Part shown: positions 1 through 8,149 of the stretch, one piece after another
How positions within the stretch are numbered: the stretch's first letter is position 1
Layout: every line of letters begins with the position of its first letter
Assembly: GCA_958352885.1 (NCBI GenBank)
Contig: CATWQI010000010.1
Coordinates: 1 to 64,000, forward strand
Length of the DNA stretch: 64,000 nt
From: an uncultured Duncaniella sp.
GTDB lineage: Bacteria > Bacteroidota > Bacteroidia > Bacteroidales > Muribaculaceae
Direction of reading: 5' to 3'
Position numbers and translations under genes: made by a program
The notes under the pieces: model-generated
Database searches by the model: none
Seen by the model: the letters and a program-made list of their open reading frames with translations, nothing else
Told to the model about the DNA's origin: nothing

Positions 1-8
1 CTCTAACC

Positions 9-49
9 GATAGCCGGTTCCCGAAACGGGACACCGGCTATCCTTTTTT
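9..49 (+). terminator. Rho-independent terminator of a gene outside the window
   Basis: GATAGCCGGT (9-18) pairs with ACCGGCTATC (33-42). An inner CCCG/CGGG stem closes an AAA loop, and CTTTTTT follows directly. It ends a plus-strand transcript that enters from the left. Confidence 0.85.
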
Positions 50-72
50 ATATCCGATTGTTAATGATTTAA

Positions 73-103
73 TTGCTCAATACACAAAAATATTGTACTT
101 TTG
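73..103 (+). promoter_or_regulatory. Bacteroides-type promoter of the lpxD operon
   Basis: TTG at 73-75 and TACTTTTG at 96-103 are separated by 20 nt, matching the Bacteroidota sigma-ABfr pattern. The leader to the lpxD ATG at 160 would be about 50 nt. Confidence 0.7.
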
Positions 104-159
104 CAGGAACTTAGGTCTGAACTGTGACCGGCATTTGAATTTTACAAAAGTAACTATAA

Positions 160-1179
160 ATGGAACTGACAGCTTCTCAACTCGCTGCTCTTGTCAACGG
201 ACAGGTTGAAGGCGATGAAAATGTGAAAGTTAATACTTTTGCGAAAATAGAGGAGGGGCATCCGGGTGCGCTTTCATTTCTCGCAAATCCAAAATATACT
301 CATTATATTTATACTACAGCTTCGTCGGTAGTGCTCGTACGCCGTGATTTTGTGGCTGAACAACCGGTGAGAGCTACTCTTATCCGTGTGGATGACCCAT
401 ATGCTACGGTTGCCCATCTTCTTGACATGGTGTCGAAAATGTCGCAAGTGGAGAAGCGTGGCGTTGAGTCTCCGTCGTTTGTGGCCGAGGGCGTGAATGT
501 GCCTGAAGACGCATATGTGGGAGCTTTCGCATATGTGGGAGCCGGTGCCAGAATCGGAGCCGGTGCTAAGATATACCCGCAGGCGTACGTGGGCTGCGGA
601 TGTGAGATAGGCGACGGCACAATCCTTTATCCGGGTGTAAAGGTATATGACGGATGTAAGATTGGAAAGAACTGTATAATACACTCCGGTGCTGTGATTG
701 GAGCTGATGGATTTGGTTTTGCTCCCGTTGACGGACATTATGAGAAGATACCTCAGACAGGTAATGTCGTGGTGGACGATGACGTTGAAATAGGTGCGAA
801 TACTACCATTGACCGTGCCATGATGGGGTCTACCCGCATCGGCAGAGGAACAAAGCTTGACAATCTCATTCAGATTGCCCACAATTGCTCTGTCGGCGAG
901 GATACAGTAATGGCTGCCCAGGTTGGTATCGCCGGCTCTGCAAAGATAGGCGACCACTGTATGATAGGCGGTCAGGTCGGTATCGTCGGTCATATCTCAA
1001 TTGCTGACGGTACGAATATCGGCGCCCAGAGCGGCGTGAGCCGAGCCACGAATCCCGGAGACAGAATAATGGGAGCTCCGGCTGTTGAGATGGGGGAATA
1101 TGCGCGTAGCCTGGTATATGTGAAGAAGCTGGGTTCGCTTTACGAGAAAGTAAAGGAGTTGGAAAAGAAAGTAAAATAG
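160..1179 (+). CDS. lpxD: UDP-3-O-(3-hydroxyacyl)glucosamine N-acyltransferase LpxD
   Basis: LpxD is the third enzyme of lipid A synthesis and adds the N-linked 3-hydroxyacyl chain from acyl-ACP to UDP-3-O-acyl-glucosamine in the cytoplasm. The 339 residues have the usual LpxD layout: an N-terminal uridine-binding domain (about 1-100), then left-handed beta-helix hexapeptide repeats (I/V-G-x-G patterns, about 105-310) and a short C-terminal helix ending EKKVK. The conserved stretch with HSGAVIGADGFGFAP and the NTTIDRAMMG segment are family hallmarks. It is the first gene of lpxD-lpxC/fabZ-lpxA, with 12 nt to the next gene, so the three are probably co-transcribed. Start ATG 160 follows a good promoter. 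Confidence 0.96.
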   Translation: MELTASQLAALVNGQVEGDENVKVNTFAKIEEGHPGALSFLANPKYTHYIYTTASSVVLVRRDFVAEQPVRATLIRVDDPYATVAHLLDMVSKMSQVEKRGVESPSFVAEGVNVPEDAYVGAFAYVGAGARIGAGAKIYPQAYVGCGCEIGDGTILYPGVKVYDGCKIGKNCIIHSGAVIGADGFGFAPVDGHYEKIPQTGNVVVDDDVEIGANTTIDRAMMGSTRIGRGTKLDNLIQIAHNCSVGEDTVMAAQVGIAGSAKIGDHCMIGGQVGIVGHISIADGTNIGAQSGVSRATNPGDRIMGAPAVEMGEYARSLVYVKKLGSLYEKVKELEKKVK

Positions 1180-1191
1180 TTTCACAAAGAT

Positions 1192-2574
1192 ATGAATCAA
1201 AAAACATTAAACGGAGAGTTTACCCTCTCAGGCAAGGGATTGCACACCGGTCTTGAAATCACCGCACGTTTCCTTCCCGCCCCGGAGAACCACGGCTACA
1301 AGTTCAAGCGTGTAGACCTCGAAGGGGAACCTGTCATTGACGCTCTCGCCGAAAATGTGGTGGCTACCAACCGTGGCACTGTCATAGCTAAAGGCGAGGC
1401 TAAAGTTTCTACAATCGAGCATGCTCTGGCTGCGCTTTATGCGGCAGGGATAGATAACTGTCTCATCGAGGTAAATGCCCCTGAGATGCCTATTCTTGAC
1501 GGTAGCGCCCGCTTCTACTGTGAGGAGATCGCTAAGATTGGCACTGTGGAACAGGCAGCTGACAAGGACTTCTATTATATCAAGTCAAGAGTCGAAGTGC
1601 GTGATGACACCACTGGTTCGTCAATACTTGTCCTTCCTGACGATGATTTCTCAGTCGATGTTAAAATAGACTTTGACTCTGTTGTGCTCAATAACCAGTT
1701 TGCCTCACTTGAGCATCTTGAGGATTTCAAGGAGCAGATTGCCTCAAGCCGTACATTTGTATTCGTACGTGAGATTGAACCGCTTGTAAAGGGTAATCTC
1801 ATCAAGGGCGGTGATCTGGAGAATGCCATTGTGATTTATGACTCTCCAATGGAACAGGGTGAGCTTGACCGTCTTGCCGACCTTATGGGCGTGCCTCACA
1901 AGGATGTAAGCGAGTTCGGTTATATCAACGATATACCTCTGACTTCAGAGAATGAGCCTGCCCGCCATAAGCTTCTTGATGTGCTTGGTGATTTGGCTCT
2001 GATCGGACGTCCGCTCAAGGGCCGTATAATCGCTACCCGTCCAGGTCACTCCATCAATACTACTTTCGCCAAGAAGATTCGCTGCGAAATCAAGCATCAG
2101 GAGGTTCAGGCACCTGTGTACAATCCAAATAAGGAACCGCTGATGGATAACAACCGCATCCGCGAACTCCTTCCTCACCGTTATCCCTTCCTTCTGGTAG
2201 ACAAGATTATCGAGAAGGGTACAAATTATATCGTGGGTGTCAAGAATATCACCGCCAATGAACCTTTCTTCGTAGGTCACTTCCCCCAGGAGCCGGTTCT
2301 TCCCGGTGTTCTCCAGGTTGAAGCAATGGCGCAGACCGGTGGTCTGCTCGTTTTGAGCGGTCTTGACGAGCCGGAACGTTATTCTACCTACTTCATGAAG
2401 ATTGACAATGTGAAGTTCCGTCAGAAAGTGGTTCCGGGCGATACATTGCTGTTCCATGTGTCCTATATGACTGAACTGCGCCGCGGATGCGCCATGATGA
2501 AGGGTTATGCCTTCGTTGGCGAGAAGATTGTGACCGAGTGCGAGTTCATGGCGCAGATAATCAAGAATAAGTAA
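1192..2574 (+). CDS. lpxC/fabZ: Bifunctional UDP-3-O-acyl-GlcNAc deacetylase / 3-hydroxyacyl-ACP dehydratase (LpxC-FabZ fusion)
   Basis: Two enzymes in one 460-residue chain. Residues about 1-305 are LpxC, the zinc deacetylase that commits precursor to lipid A: the STIEHALAAL zinc histidine motif, the NAPEMPILDGSA substrate loop and the late RHKLLDVLGDLAL zinc ligands are visible. Residues about 315-460 are FabZ, the hot-dog dehydratase of fatty acid elongation, with LLPHRYPFLLVD and the catalytic GHFPQEPVLPGVLQVEA segment. The fusion is characteristic of Bacteroidota and ties lipid A and phospholipid supply to one polypeptide. It lies between lpxD and lpxA in one operon (12 and 16 nt gaps). 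Confidence 0.97.
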   Translation: MNQKTLNGEFTLSGKGLHTGLEITARFLPAPENHGYKFKRVDLEGEPVIDALAENVVATNRGTVIAKGEAKVSTIEHALAALYAAGIDNCLIEVNAPEMPILDGSARFYCEEIAKIGTVEQAADKDFYYIKSRVEVRDDTTGSSILVLPDDDFSVDVKIDFDSVVLNNQFASLEHLEDFKEQIASSRTFVFVREIEPLVKGNLIKGGDLENAIVIYDSPMEQGELDRLADLMGVPHKDVSEFGYINDIPLTSENEPARHKLLDVLGDLALIGRPLKGRIIATRPGHSINTTFAKKIRCEIKHQEVQAPVYNPNKEPLMDNNRIRELLPHRYPFLLVDKIIEKGTNYIVGVKNITANEPFFVGHFPQEPVLPGVLQVEAMAQTGGLLVLSGLDEPERYSTYFMKIDNVKFRQKVVPGDTLLFHVSYMTELRRGCAMMKGYAFVGEKIVTECEFMAQIIKNK

Positions 2575-2590
2575 ACCAATCCTAATATAT

Positions 2591-3367
2591 ATGAAACAAC
2601 CGTTAGCATACGTTCATCCCGCTGCTAAAATCCATCCCAGTGTGGTGATTGACCCCTTTGTCACTATAGACCAGAATGTGGAGATAGGCGAGGGCACACG
2701 CATTGGCTCCAACGTGACTATCATGGAGGGAGCCCGCATTGGAAAGAACTGTACCATATACCCCGGAGCTGTGATTTCCGGTCCTCCTCAGGATTTGAAA
2801 TTCAAGGGTGAGGATACTGTGGCTATCATAGGGGACAATACAGTGATACGCGAGTGTGTCACAATACATCGCGGCACTGCTTCCAAGGGCAAGACCGTGG
2901 TGGGCAACAATTGCCTGATTATGGCTTATTGCCATGTGGCTCATGACAGTGTAGTGGGTAATAATGTGATTATGTCGAATGCCGTGCAGATAGCCGGCGA
3001 GGTCGTGATTGACGACTTCGCTGTGGTTGGCGGCGGCGCTCTCATACATCAGTTCTGCCATATCGGCTCGCATGTTATGCTTCAGGGCGGAGCGCTTGTC
3101 AACAAGGATATACCTCCGTATGTCAAGGCAGGACGCGAACCTATCGCCTATGCAGGCATCAACTCTATCGGTCTCCGCCGACGCGGATTCTCAAACGAGA
3201 CAATCCGTGACATCCAGGAGACATACCGCTATCTCTATCTCTCAGGCCTCAATAATTCGGACGCTATCGAACGTATAGAGGCTGAGCTCCCTGCCACTAA
3301 CGAACGTGATGAAATCATCATGTTTGTGCGCAATTCCAAGCGTGGCATCATACGCGGTTACGTATAG
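2591..3367 (+). CDS. lpxA: Acyl-ACP--UDP-N-acetylglucosamine O-acyltransferase LpxA
   Basis: LpxA catalyses the first lipid A step, moving a 3-hydroxyacyl group from ACP to the 3-OH of UDP-GlcNAc. The 258-residue length is standard. Residues 8-190 are hexapeptide repeats forming a left-handed beta-helix. The family motifs GPPQDLKFKGE, the catalytic-histidine region MAYCHVAHDSVVGNN and HQFCHIGSHVMLQGG are intact, followed by a helical C-terminal domain with the GLRRRGFS segment. It is the third gene of the operon. A 52-nt gap separates it from the endonuclease-like gene downstream, which may share the transcript because I see no terminator between them. Confidence 0.96.
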   Translation: MKQPLAYVHPAAKIHPSVVIDPFVTIDQNVEIGEGTRIGSNVTIMEGARIGKNCTIYPGAVISGPPQDLKFKGEDTVAIIGDNTVIRECVTIHRGTASKGKTVVGNNCLIMAYCHVAHDSVVGNNVIMSNAVQIAGEVVIDDFAVVGGGALIHQFCHIGSHVMLQGGALVNKDIPPYVKAGREPIAYAGINSIGLRRRGFSNETIRDIQETYRYLYLSGLNNSDAIERIEAELPATNERDEIIMFVRNSKRGIIRGYV

Positions 3368-3419
3368 AGGCAGCTAATCAGAAATCAAGGCTATGTTTTG
3401 ACATGGCCTCATAACATCG

Positions 3420-4409
3420 ATGTTTACTATGGGAAGGTCTCTCCCCCTCCTTACATTCCTATCATTTGGCATCTTTGCATCCGCCGTTGCGGTTGCGAAG
3501 GTGCCTTTTGGCTTTAACGGCAAGTCGGGTGAAGCGTTGCGCAATGCCGTGTACGAATGTTACTCTCCTACAGCTGATATCAGCACGGAGCAGGTGTCAA
3601 TGACTGTGTTCGATCCGTTCAATTCGCAAAGAGTAGATATATTTAATGGCATACTCCCTGAGGGGTATGTGTGGGGTACTTTGGTTCCGTCGGAATGGTG
3701 GAATGCGTCTTATGTGCATGCGGTGGAATCCGACCTGTACAATGCCTTCCCTCTTACCGGCGATGTGGTCAGGCACAGAAGCGACCTTACTCCCGGCATT
3801 GTCACCGATGTCACGTACTCAAATTCATATTGGAAGTCCGGCAGAGGTGAAATATCCGGCATCGTCACTGACCTTTATGAGCCACCGGCTGAGTTCAGAG
3901 GTGAATTGGCGAGAGTGTATTTCTATATGGCTGTGATGTACCATCAGGCAGCCTGGAGTCCGCGTGGATTTATGATGATGACAGCAGAGCCTTATCCAGG
4001 ACTTAACAGGTACGGCGTGAAGCTGCTTACTGCATGGCATTCGGCTTATCCGGTGAATGAGGGTGAGAAGATGCGTATGGCTGCTATCGAGAGCCTGCAG
4101 GGCAATAGGAATCCGTTTGTCGAATTTCCGGAACTTGTCGACTACCTGTGGGGAGAGAAGGCAGGAGAGCCGATGGTGATAGCCGGCGAGCCGGTGCCGC
4201 TCAGGACTGTTTATAATATGTCGGACGAACGAATCGACCTCTATTCACCGCATGTGCCCGAAGATGCGGTGTGGAGCATAGACGGAATTATGGCGCATTC
4301 TAAAAGATATACGCCTGCCGATGTGGGGAGCGGAAAGCACGAGTTGAGATATACCTCTGTCTCCACCGGAACTAAAGGTTATGTTATGATTAATATCTTG
4401 GATAGGTAA
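3420..4409 (+). CDS. Endonuclease I-fold secreted protein with degenerate active site
   Basis: A 329-residue protein with an N-terminal signal peptide (hydrophobic to about residue 26; ATG 3429 is an alternative start). Residues about 40-245 align by eye with endonuclease I (EndA/Vvn, beta-beta-alpha metal nuclease): a VPSEWW segment, SDLYNAFP, the strongly conserved LARVYFYMAVMY, then WHSAYPVNEGEKMR and QGNRNPFVEFPEL. The catalytic positions are replaced. The Glu-His of the family's (R)EHxxPxxW motif is Gly86-Thr87, the conserved His of DLxHL is lost (DLYNA), and the metal-ligand Asn of RSN is Asp122. The fold is therefore confident and nuclease activity doubtful. Residues 250-329 are an unassigned beta-rich tail. 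Its stop overlaps the start of the next gene (TAATG). Confidence 0.7.
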   Translation: MFTMGRSLPLLTFLSFGIFASAVAVAKVPFGFNGKSGEALRNAVYECYSPTADISTEQVSMTVFDPFNSQRVDIFNGILPEGYVWGTLVPSEWWNASYVHAVESDLYNAFPLTGDVVRHRSDLTPGIVTDVTYSNSYWKSGRGEISGIVTDLYEPPAEFRGELARVYFYMAVMYHQAAWSPRGFMMMTAEPYPGLNRYGVKLLTAWHSAYPVNEGEKMRMAAIESLQGNRNPFVEFPELVDYLWGEKAGEPMVIAGEPVPLRTVYNMSDERIDLYSPHVPEDAVWSIDGIMAHSKRYTPADVGSGKHELRYTSVSTGTKGYVMINILDR

Positions 4410-4861
4410 TGGCGAAGATTGTATCTATGATACCGGTATTTGCCGTGGCTTTGACTTCGTGCGGAGGGGGAGGCGATGAGCCTCGCCGTGGGGTTGATGT
4501 CGTTGCTCCGGGACGTCCGGGTGCAGGCGGGAATGGAGTCTATGATGTGGAGCTGGCTGATGCTGTCTGGCGTTATGTCGGTTGCGGGGTAGAATTGCGT
4601 TACGACTCCGGTGGAGTTCTGTTCAGTGTGGCGGAGAGCGGTATTGTGGACATCATCGCTATCGACGGTCTTGACAGGGTCAAAGTGCAGATAGGAGCAA
4701 TAGGTAGCGATTCCGTAGCTGCGAAATCTGTGATGTCGGTCAACGGTACGGAGATGAAGTTACGGGAGCTGAAGATGCTTAAACGCACCTCGTCAGCTGT
4801 ATGGTACAGGGGGGCAATGAGCGATGGCAGTTCGACCTGGATAGTGCTTCCGGATGATTGA
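4409..4861 (+). CDS. Small lipoprotein of unknown function, coupled to the endonuclease I-like gene
   Basis: 150 residues. The N-terminus MAKIVSMIPVFAVALTSC is a lipoprotein signal (L-T-S-C lipobox, lipid on Cys18), followed by a Gly/Pro-rich linker (to about 45) and a compact, probably beta-rich domain. I recognise no family. The ATG shares its first base with the upstream stop codon (TAATG), so translation is probably coupled and the two products may act together in the envelope. It ends 6 nt from the convergent smpB, with no room for a separate terminator. Confidence 0.6.
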   Translation: MAKIVSMIPVFAVALTSCGGGGDEPRRGVDVVAPGRPGAGGNGVYDVELADAVWRYVGCGVELRYDSGGVLFSVAESGIVDIIAIDGLDRVKVQIGAIGSDSVAAKSVMSVNGTEMKLRELKMLKRTSSAVWYRGAMSDGSSTWIVLPDD

Positions 4862-4867
4862 GAACGG

Positions 4868-5320
4868 TTATTTCTGCATTATACGCGCCATAGTGCGCTT
4901 ATCCTCACGCTCCTTTATAGACTGACGTTTGTCAAACTCTTTCTTGCCTCGTGCTATCCCTATCACGAGCTTTGCGAGTCCCCTCTCGTTTATGAATAGT
5001 CGTAGGGGCACGATGGTGTAGCCCGCCTCCTTGCCGCTTTTCTCGAGTTTGGCTATTTCCTTCTTGTTTAGCAGGAGTTTGCGATCACGGCGGGTGGCGT
5101 GATTATTGTATGTGCCGTAGAAATATTCGGAGATATACATATTCTTGACCCATACTTCACCGTTGTCGACATAGCAGAACGTGTCGGCAAGCGAAGCTTT
5201 TCCTTGACGCAGCGATTTGATTTCAGTGCCGGTGAGGACTATTCCGGCAGTGAAAGTGTCGGAGATTGCGTAATCAAATGTCGCGCGGCGGTTCTTTATG
5301 TTTATATCTTTAGAGTTCAT
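4868..5320 (-). CDS. smpB: SsrA-binding protein SmpB
   Basis: SmpB binds tmRNA and delivers it to stalled ribosomes for trans-translation. The 150-residue length is standard. Visible signatures are IKNRRATFDYAISDTF at the start, GIVLTGTEIKSLRQGK, the NMYISEYFYGTYNNHATRRDRKLLL region, and the basic C-terminal tail ending KEREDKRTMARIMQK that enters the ribosomal A site. It is co-oriented with the upstream membrane protein gene (7 nt gap), so the two are likely one transcript. No tmRNA gene was recognised in the window. Confidence 0.96.
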   Translation of the reverse strand: MNSKDINIKNRRATFDYAISDTFTAGIVLTGTEIKSLRQGKASLADTFCYVDNGEVWVKNMYISEYFYGTYNNHATRRDRKLLLNKKEIAKLEKSGKEAGYTIVPLRLFINERGLAKLVIGIARGKKEFDKRQSIKEREDKRTMARIMQK

Positions 5321-5327
5321 GTGTCGC

Positions 5328-5876
5328 TTATAATATTAGTGAGAACAGGAAATAAAAGAAGTATGGCGGAAGCAATACACCAAGGATTGCTATAATCATG
5401 AATATCCCGGTCTTAGGTTCGCTTACTCCCATGTACTTAGCTGCTTTCCACTGGATTAACGCCACGTAGAAAGGGAGGAAGAAGAGCATCATGGACGTAA
5501 TGGGCAGACAGTTGACTATCAGGGATATCAGCGATAACAGACCGAGGGTGTAGAGGGTGAATGTGTGGCACTTACGTTCATTGTAACGTCCTGCCAAAGT
5601 CGGTTCTACGAACACTGATAGTATGAATGCTCCGAAAAAGTAGGATATGAAGTATACCAGAAACGTTACAAGCATCCTCAGAAAAAGCACAAGGAAGGGG
5701 ATGTGCTGATGGTATATTCCCTGAAAGTAAACGCTTACGGCAGTGATGGCTATCAGCGGATAGAATCCTGACTGCGCTATGTCACGGGGATTCTCATTGG
5801 CACTGTCGATGTCTTCCCACCCGTTGCCGGGGGAAAGTATCAGTTGGAACAGGTGCTTGAGATAACTTTTCATCAT
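5328..5876 (-). CDS. Yip1-family polytopic membrane protein
   Basis: A small integral membrane protein of about 182 residues with some five hydrophobic segments and an N-terminal LKHLFQLILSPGNGWEDI stretch. That short amphipathic start followed by a W-x-x-I segment before the first membrane span is typical of bacterial Yip1-domain proteins. Function is unknown. A longer reading from 5897 adds seven residues, but MMKSYLKH at 5876/5873 resembles relatives better. It precedes smpB on the same strand with a 7-nt gap. Confidence 0.6.
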   Translation of the reverse strand: MMKSYLKHLFQLILSPGNGWEDIDSANENPRDIAQSGFYPLIAITAVSVYFQGIYHQHIPFLVLFLRMLVTFLVYFISYFFGAFILSVFVEPTLAGRYNERKCHTFTLYTLGLLSLISLIVNCLPITSMMLFFLPFYVALIQWKAAKYMGVSEPKTGIFMIIAILGVLLPPYFFYFLFSLIL

Positions 5877-5962
5877 GATGAAATTTTTGCAGTACAAAAT
5901 TACAAATTAATTTTGTATTGCTAATTATCAAAATGACAAATCCATTTAACCAATTTAAGGAG

Positions 5963-6002
5963 CAACGTCCCGAATGCCTGTTGTCGGGGATTCGGGACGT
6001 TG
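5963..6002 (-). terminator. Perfect 13-bp hairpin downstream of the TPR lipoprotein gene
   Basis: CAACGTCCCGAAT (5963-5975) and ATTCGGGACGTTG (5990-6002) are exact inverted copies around a 14-nt loop. It lies between the end of the minus-strand gene at 6074 and the next start. There is no strong U-run on the minus strand, so terminator function is inferred from position. Confidence 0.5.
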
Positions 6003-6073
6003 ATCTGCATGAGGGGTTGTGTTAAGCTACTATTATATTAAGTATATAAAATCAAGTAATATCATAAAATCTC

Positions 6074-8092
6074 CTATTCAAAATATTTCATTGTCACGGG
6101 GAATGCAAATTGTTCATAATTCGGCAGTTCAACATGTAGATTTTTGACAGGAGAATAATATTCTTGGGGATTCACTTCCTTAGACGGTAAGAATATAAGC
6201 TCCTTTGCGAAGTCATATTTTTTATCGGCTTTAACCAATTCAAGTATCTCTGGGTAAAGGTCTTTAAAATGTTGAATGACGCTATATCTCTCAGATTCGT
6301 CAAGAACTTTCCCATTCTCTAAAAAGAATACTTTAGCAAATCTGTCGGCAAAAATAAATGCTGTTTCAAGTTGCCCATTCCTGCGTGCTATTTCTGAAAT
6401 GCCAAAAATAGAAGTGTATGCTGATTTCGGGGACAGATTGTTTGCAGCACTAATATAAAAATCGGTGGCATCCTTGTCACCAAGAATATATTCTATTTCG
6501 GCAAGTTTACCAAAAAGATATGCATATTGAGTCAGATCGGATTGCTGAGAAAGTACAATGTTAATCTGGTGTTTCAGGGAGACCAGAGTTTCCTTGTCAA
6601 AATTTAGTAAATTATTAACAAAAGCCATGTGGCTTAATCTTATAGTGAGGGAAAATTCGTCGTTCACTAATTTGTGTAGCAGATAGAGGTCAAGTTCATT
6701 ATTATGCAGTCGTTTTGATAAGATATATCTGGCAGCCCAGTTATGAATCTTATCGGAATCTCTATATGCCAATCGCTCAAGAGTTTTCATTCCGTCCGGT
6801 TTATTCTGTAAATCCCATGAAATGCCAACGGAGACTTGCGCATCCTCCAACCCTTTAGATGCAGCACTTAATAGATAATGGCTAATTGAATCATTGAGCT
6901 CTTCATTGCCGGTTTTCGCCAATTTTATCCCCATTATATAATCAGCTATTGCCATACGAATGGAGTCGGGATATTTTTTGTTTATCAATGGCAATAACTG
7001 CTCTGTCGAATTTAAGTCTCCGGCATTCACTACAAAATTCGCCCAATCCATATAAGATACTGTACTTAAATCATATTGGTTGGTTATGTTATTGATGGAA
7101 TCAGCTAAATGGTAATAATACGCAGTCATCCGGTAGTCTGTATATCCTTTTGCTGCATTTTGATGAGCACGTGCCATCAATGCTTGCGGGTCATCGTAAA
7201 GCTCATTTATGCGATTATGGGAAAATGTGATTTCCCCGTCTCCTTTTCGTCCATTAGATTCAGCTATCTTATTATACCGTTCTGCATCGGTTGTTAATCC
7301 CATGGATTCATATAATGAAGCTAAAAAGAGCTGTGCGGTTAAAGAATTAAAATGAGTGTCGGCATCTGTTGCATATGCAGCAGCCCCATGAAGCGATGGG
7401 GCTAGAATATAAGTATTATTGGCTACGCCATAACGAGACAGTGATACCGCTGTCAAGAGGGCTTCTTCTGTTGCCGGATTAGTAGTGCTTGCAAGAGAGT
7501 CGACAATATTCCAATATCTACGGATTTGGTTGTGATCAGACGCAGAATGCGGATAACATAAAGTGCCTAATGCTTCTGCTAACAGTAGATAGCTCGTGGT
7601 ATCTTCCTGGAAATTGTTGACGATATCCATTGCTTTGTGAGGGTTGCCATTTGCTGCTGCCAGGTAAGCCTCAATGTCAAAACGTTTAGCCAATCTCGCA
7701 TAGTCTTCGGCTTTTTTCTTGTCAATGATTCCACCTTTGCCACGCATGAGCATTTGGGTCATTCTCAAGGCGCGTGTTGTGTCAGTTGGATTCTCTGTCA
7801 AAATATCAGCATAACGTTCGCGAGCCCTCATGTACCATTTGGCAGCATCCGGATAGCTTTTTATGCTTTCCAGGTACTTGGCTCTTTCATAAGCAACATC
7901 CTTGTTGCCGAGCGCATTGTGAGCCCATTCTGACATATATTTGGAATGAACGACAAAATCATCGGAGGATGTCCGGAGTCTGTAACATCCTGTCAGAAAA
8001 AGTAAGACTAAAACGCCTATTGAAGCAAAGATTACGTTTCTGATTTTTCTGCTTCTTTTTTCTTTATCCAGTCCGTCGATAATGGTTCCCAC
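6074..8092 (-). CDS. TPR/Sel1-like repeat lipoprotein, partner of the HEPN-motif protein
   Basis: 672 residues. A basic N-terminal tail (1-18) precedes one hydrophobic segment (about 19-35) ending in an L-T-G-C lipobox at Cys36, so it is membrane-anchored, either as a lipoprotein or by an uncleaved helix. The rest looks almost entirely alpha-helical with degenerate TPR/Sel1-like repeats, for example A-x-x-W-Y-x-R-A near 85-92, LSAASKGLEDAQVSVG, and AEIEYILGDKDATDFYISAA late in the chain. No catalytic motif was found. It follows the HEPN-motif gene by 57 nt on the same strand and shares its AT-rich, Asn/Lys-rich composition, unlike the surrounding housekeeping genes. Function unknown; it could be a scaffold or sensor at the envelope. 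Confidence 0.6.
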   Translation of the reverse strand: MGTIIDGLDKEKRSRKIRNVIFASIGVLVLLFLTGCYRLRTSSDDFVVHSKYMSEWAHNALGNKDVAYERAKYLESIKSYPDAAKWYMRARERYADILTENPTDTTRALRMTQMLMRGKGGIIDKKKAEDYARLAKRFDIEAYLAAANGNPHKAMDIVNNFQEDTTSYLLLAEALGTLCYPHSASDHNQIRRYWNIVDSLASTTNPATEEALLTAVSLSRYGVANNTYILAPSLHGAAAYATDADTHFNSLTAQLFLASLYESMGLTTDAERYNKIAESNGRKGDGEITFSHNRINELYDDPQALMARAHQNAAKGYTDYRMTAYYYHLADSINNITNQYDLSTVSYMDWANFVVNAGDLNSTEQLLPLINKKYPDSIRMAIADYIMGIKLAKTGNEELNDSISHYLLSAASKGLEDAQVSVGISWDLQNKPDGMKTLERLAYRDSDKIHNWAARYILSKRLHNNELDLYLLHKLVNDEFSLTIRLSHMAFVNNLLNFDKETLVSLKHQINIVLSQQSDLTQYAYLFGKLAEIEYILGDKDATDFYISAANNLSPKSAYTSIFGISEIARRNGQLETAFIFADRFAKVFFLENGKVLDESERYSVIQHFKDLYPEILELVKADKKYDFAKELIFLPSKEVNPQEYYSPVKNLHVELPNYEQFAFPVTMKYFE

Positions 8093-8149
8093 CCCGGATA
8101 AAATATTGGCTGCCAGTGAAGTCTGAGATTTAAATATCTGCGACAGCTC

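Noticed and set aside
274..993. A 239-residue minus-strand frame
   Set aside because: Antisense to lpxD; produced by its hexapeptide-repeat codon pattern.
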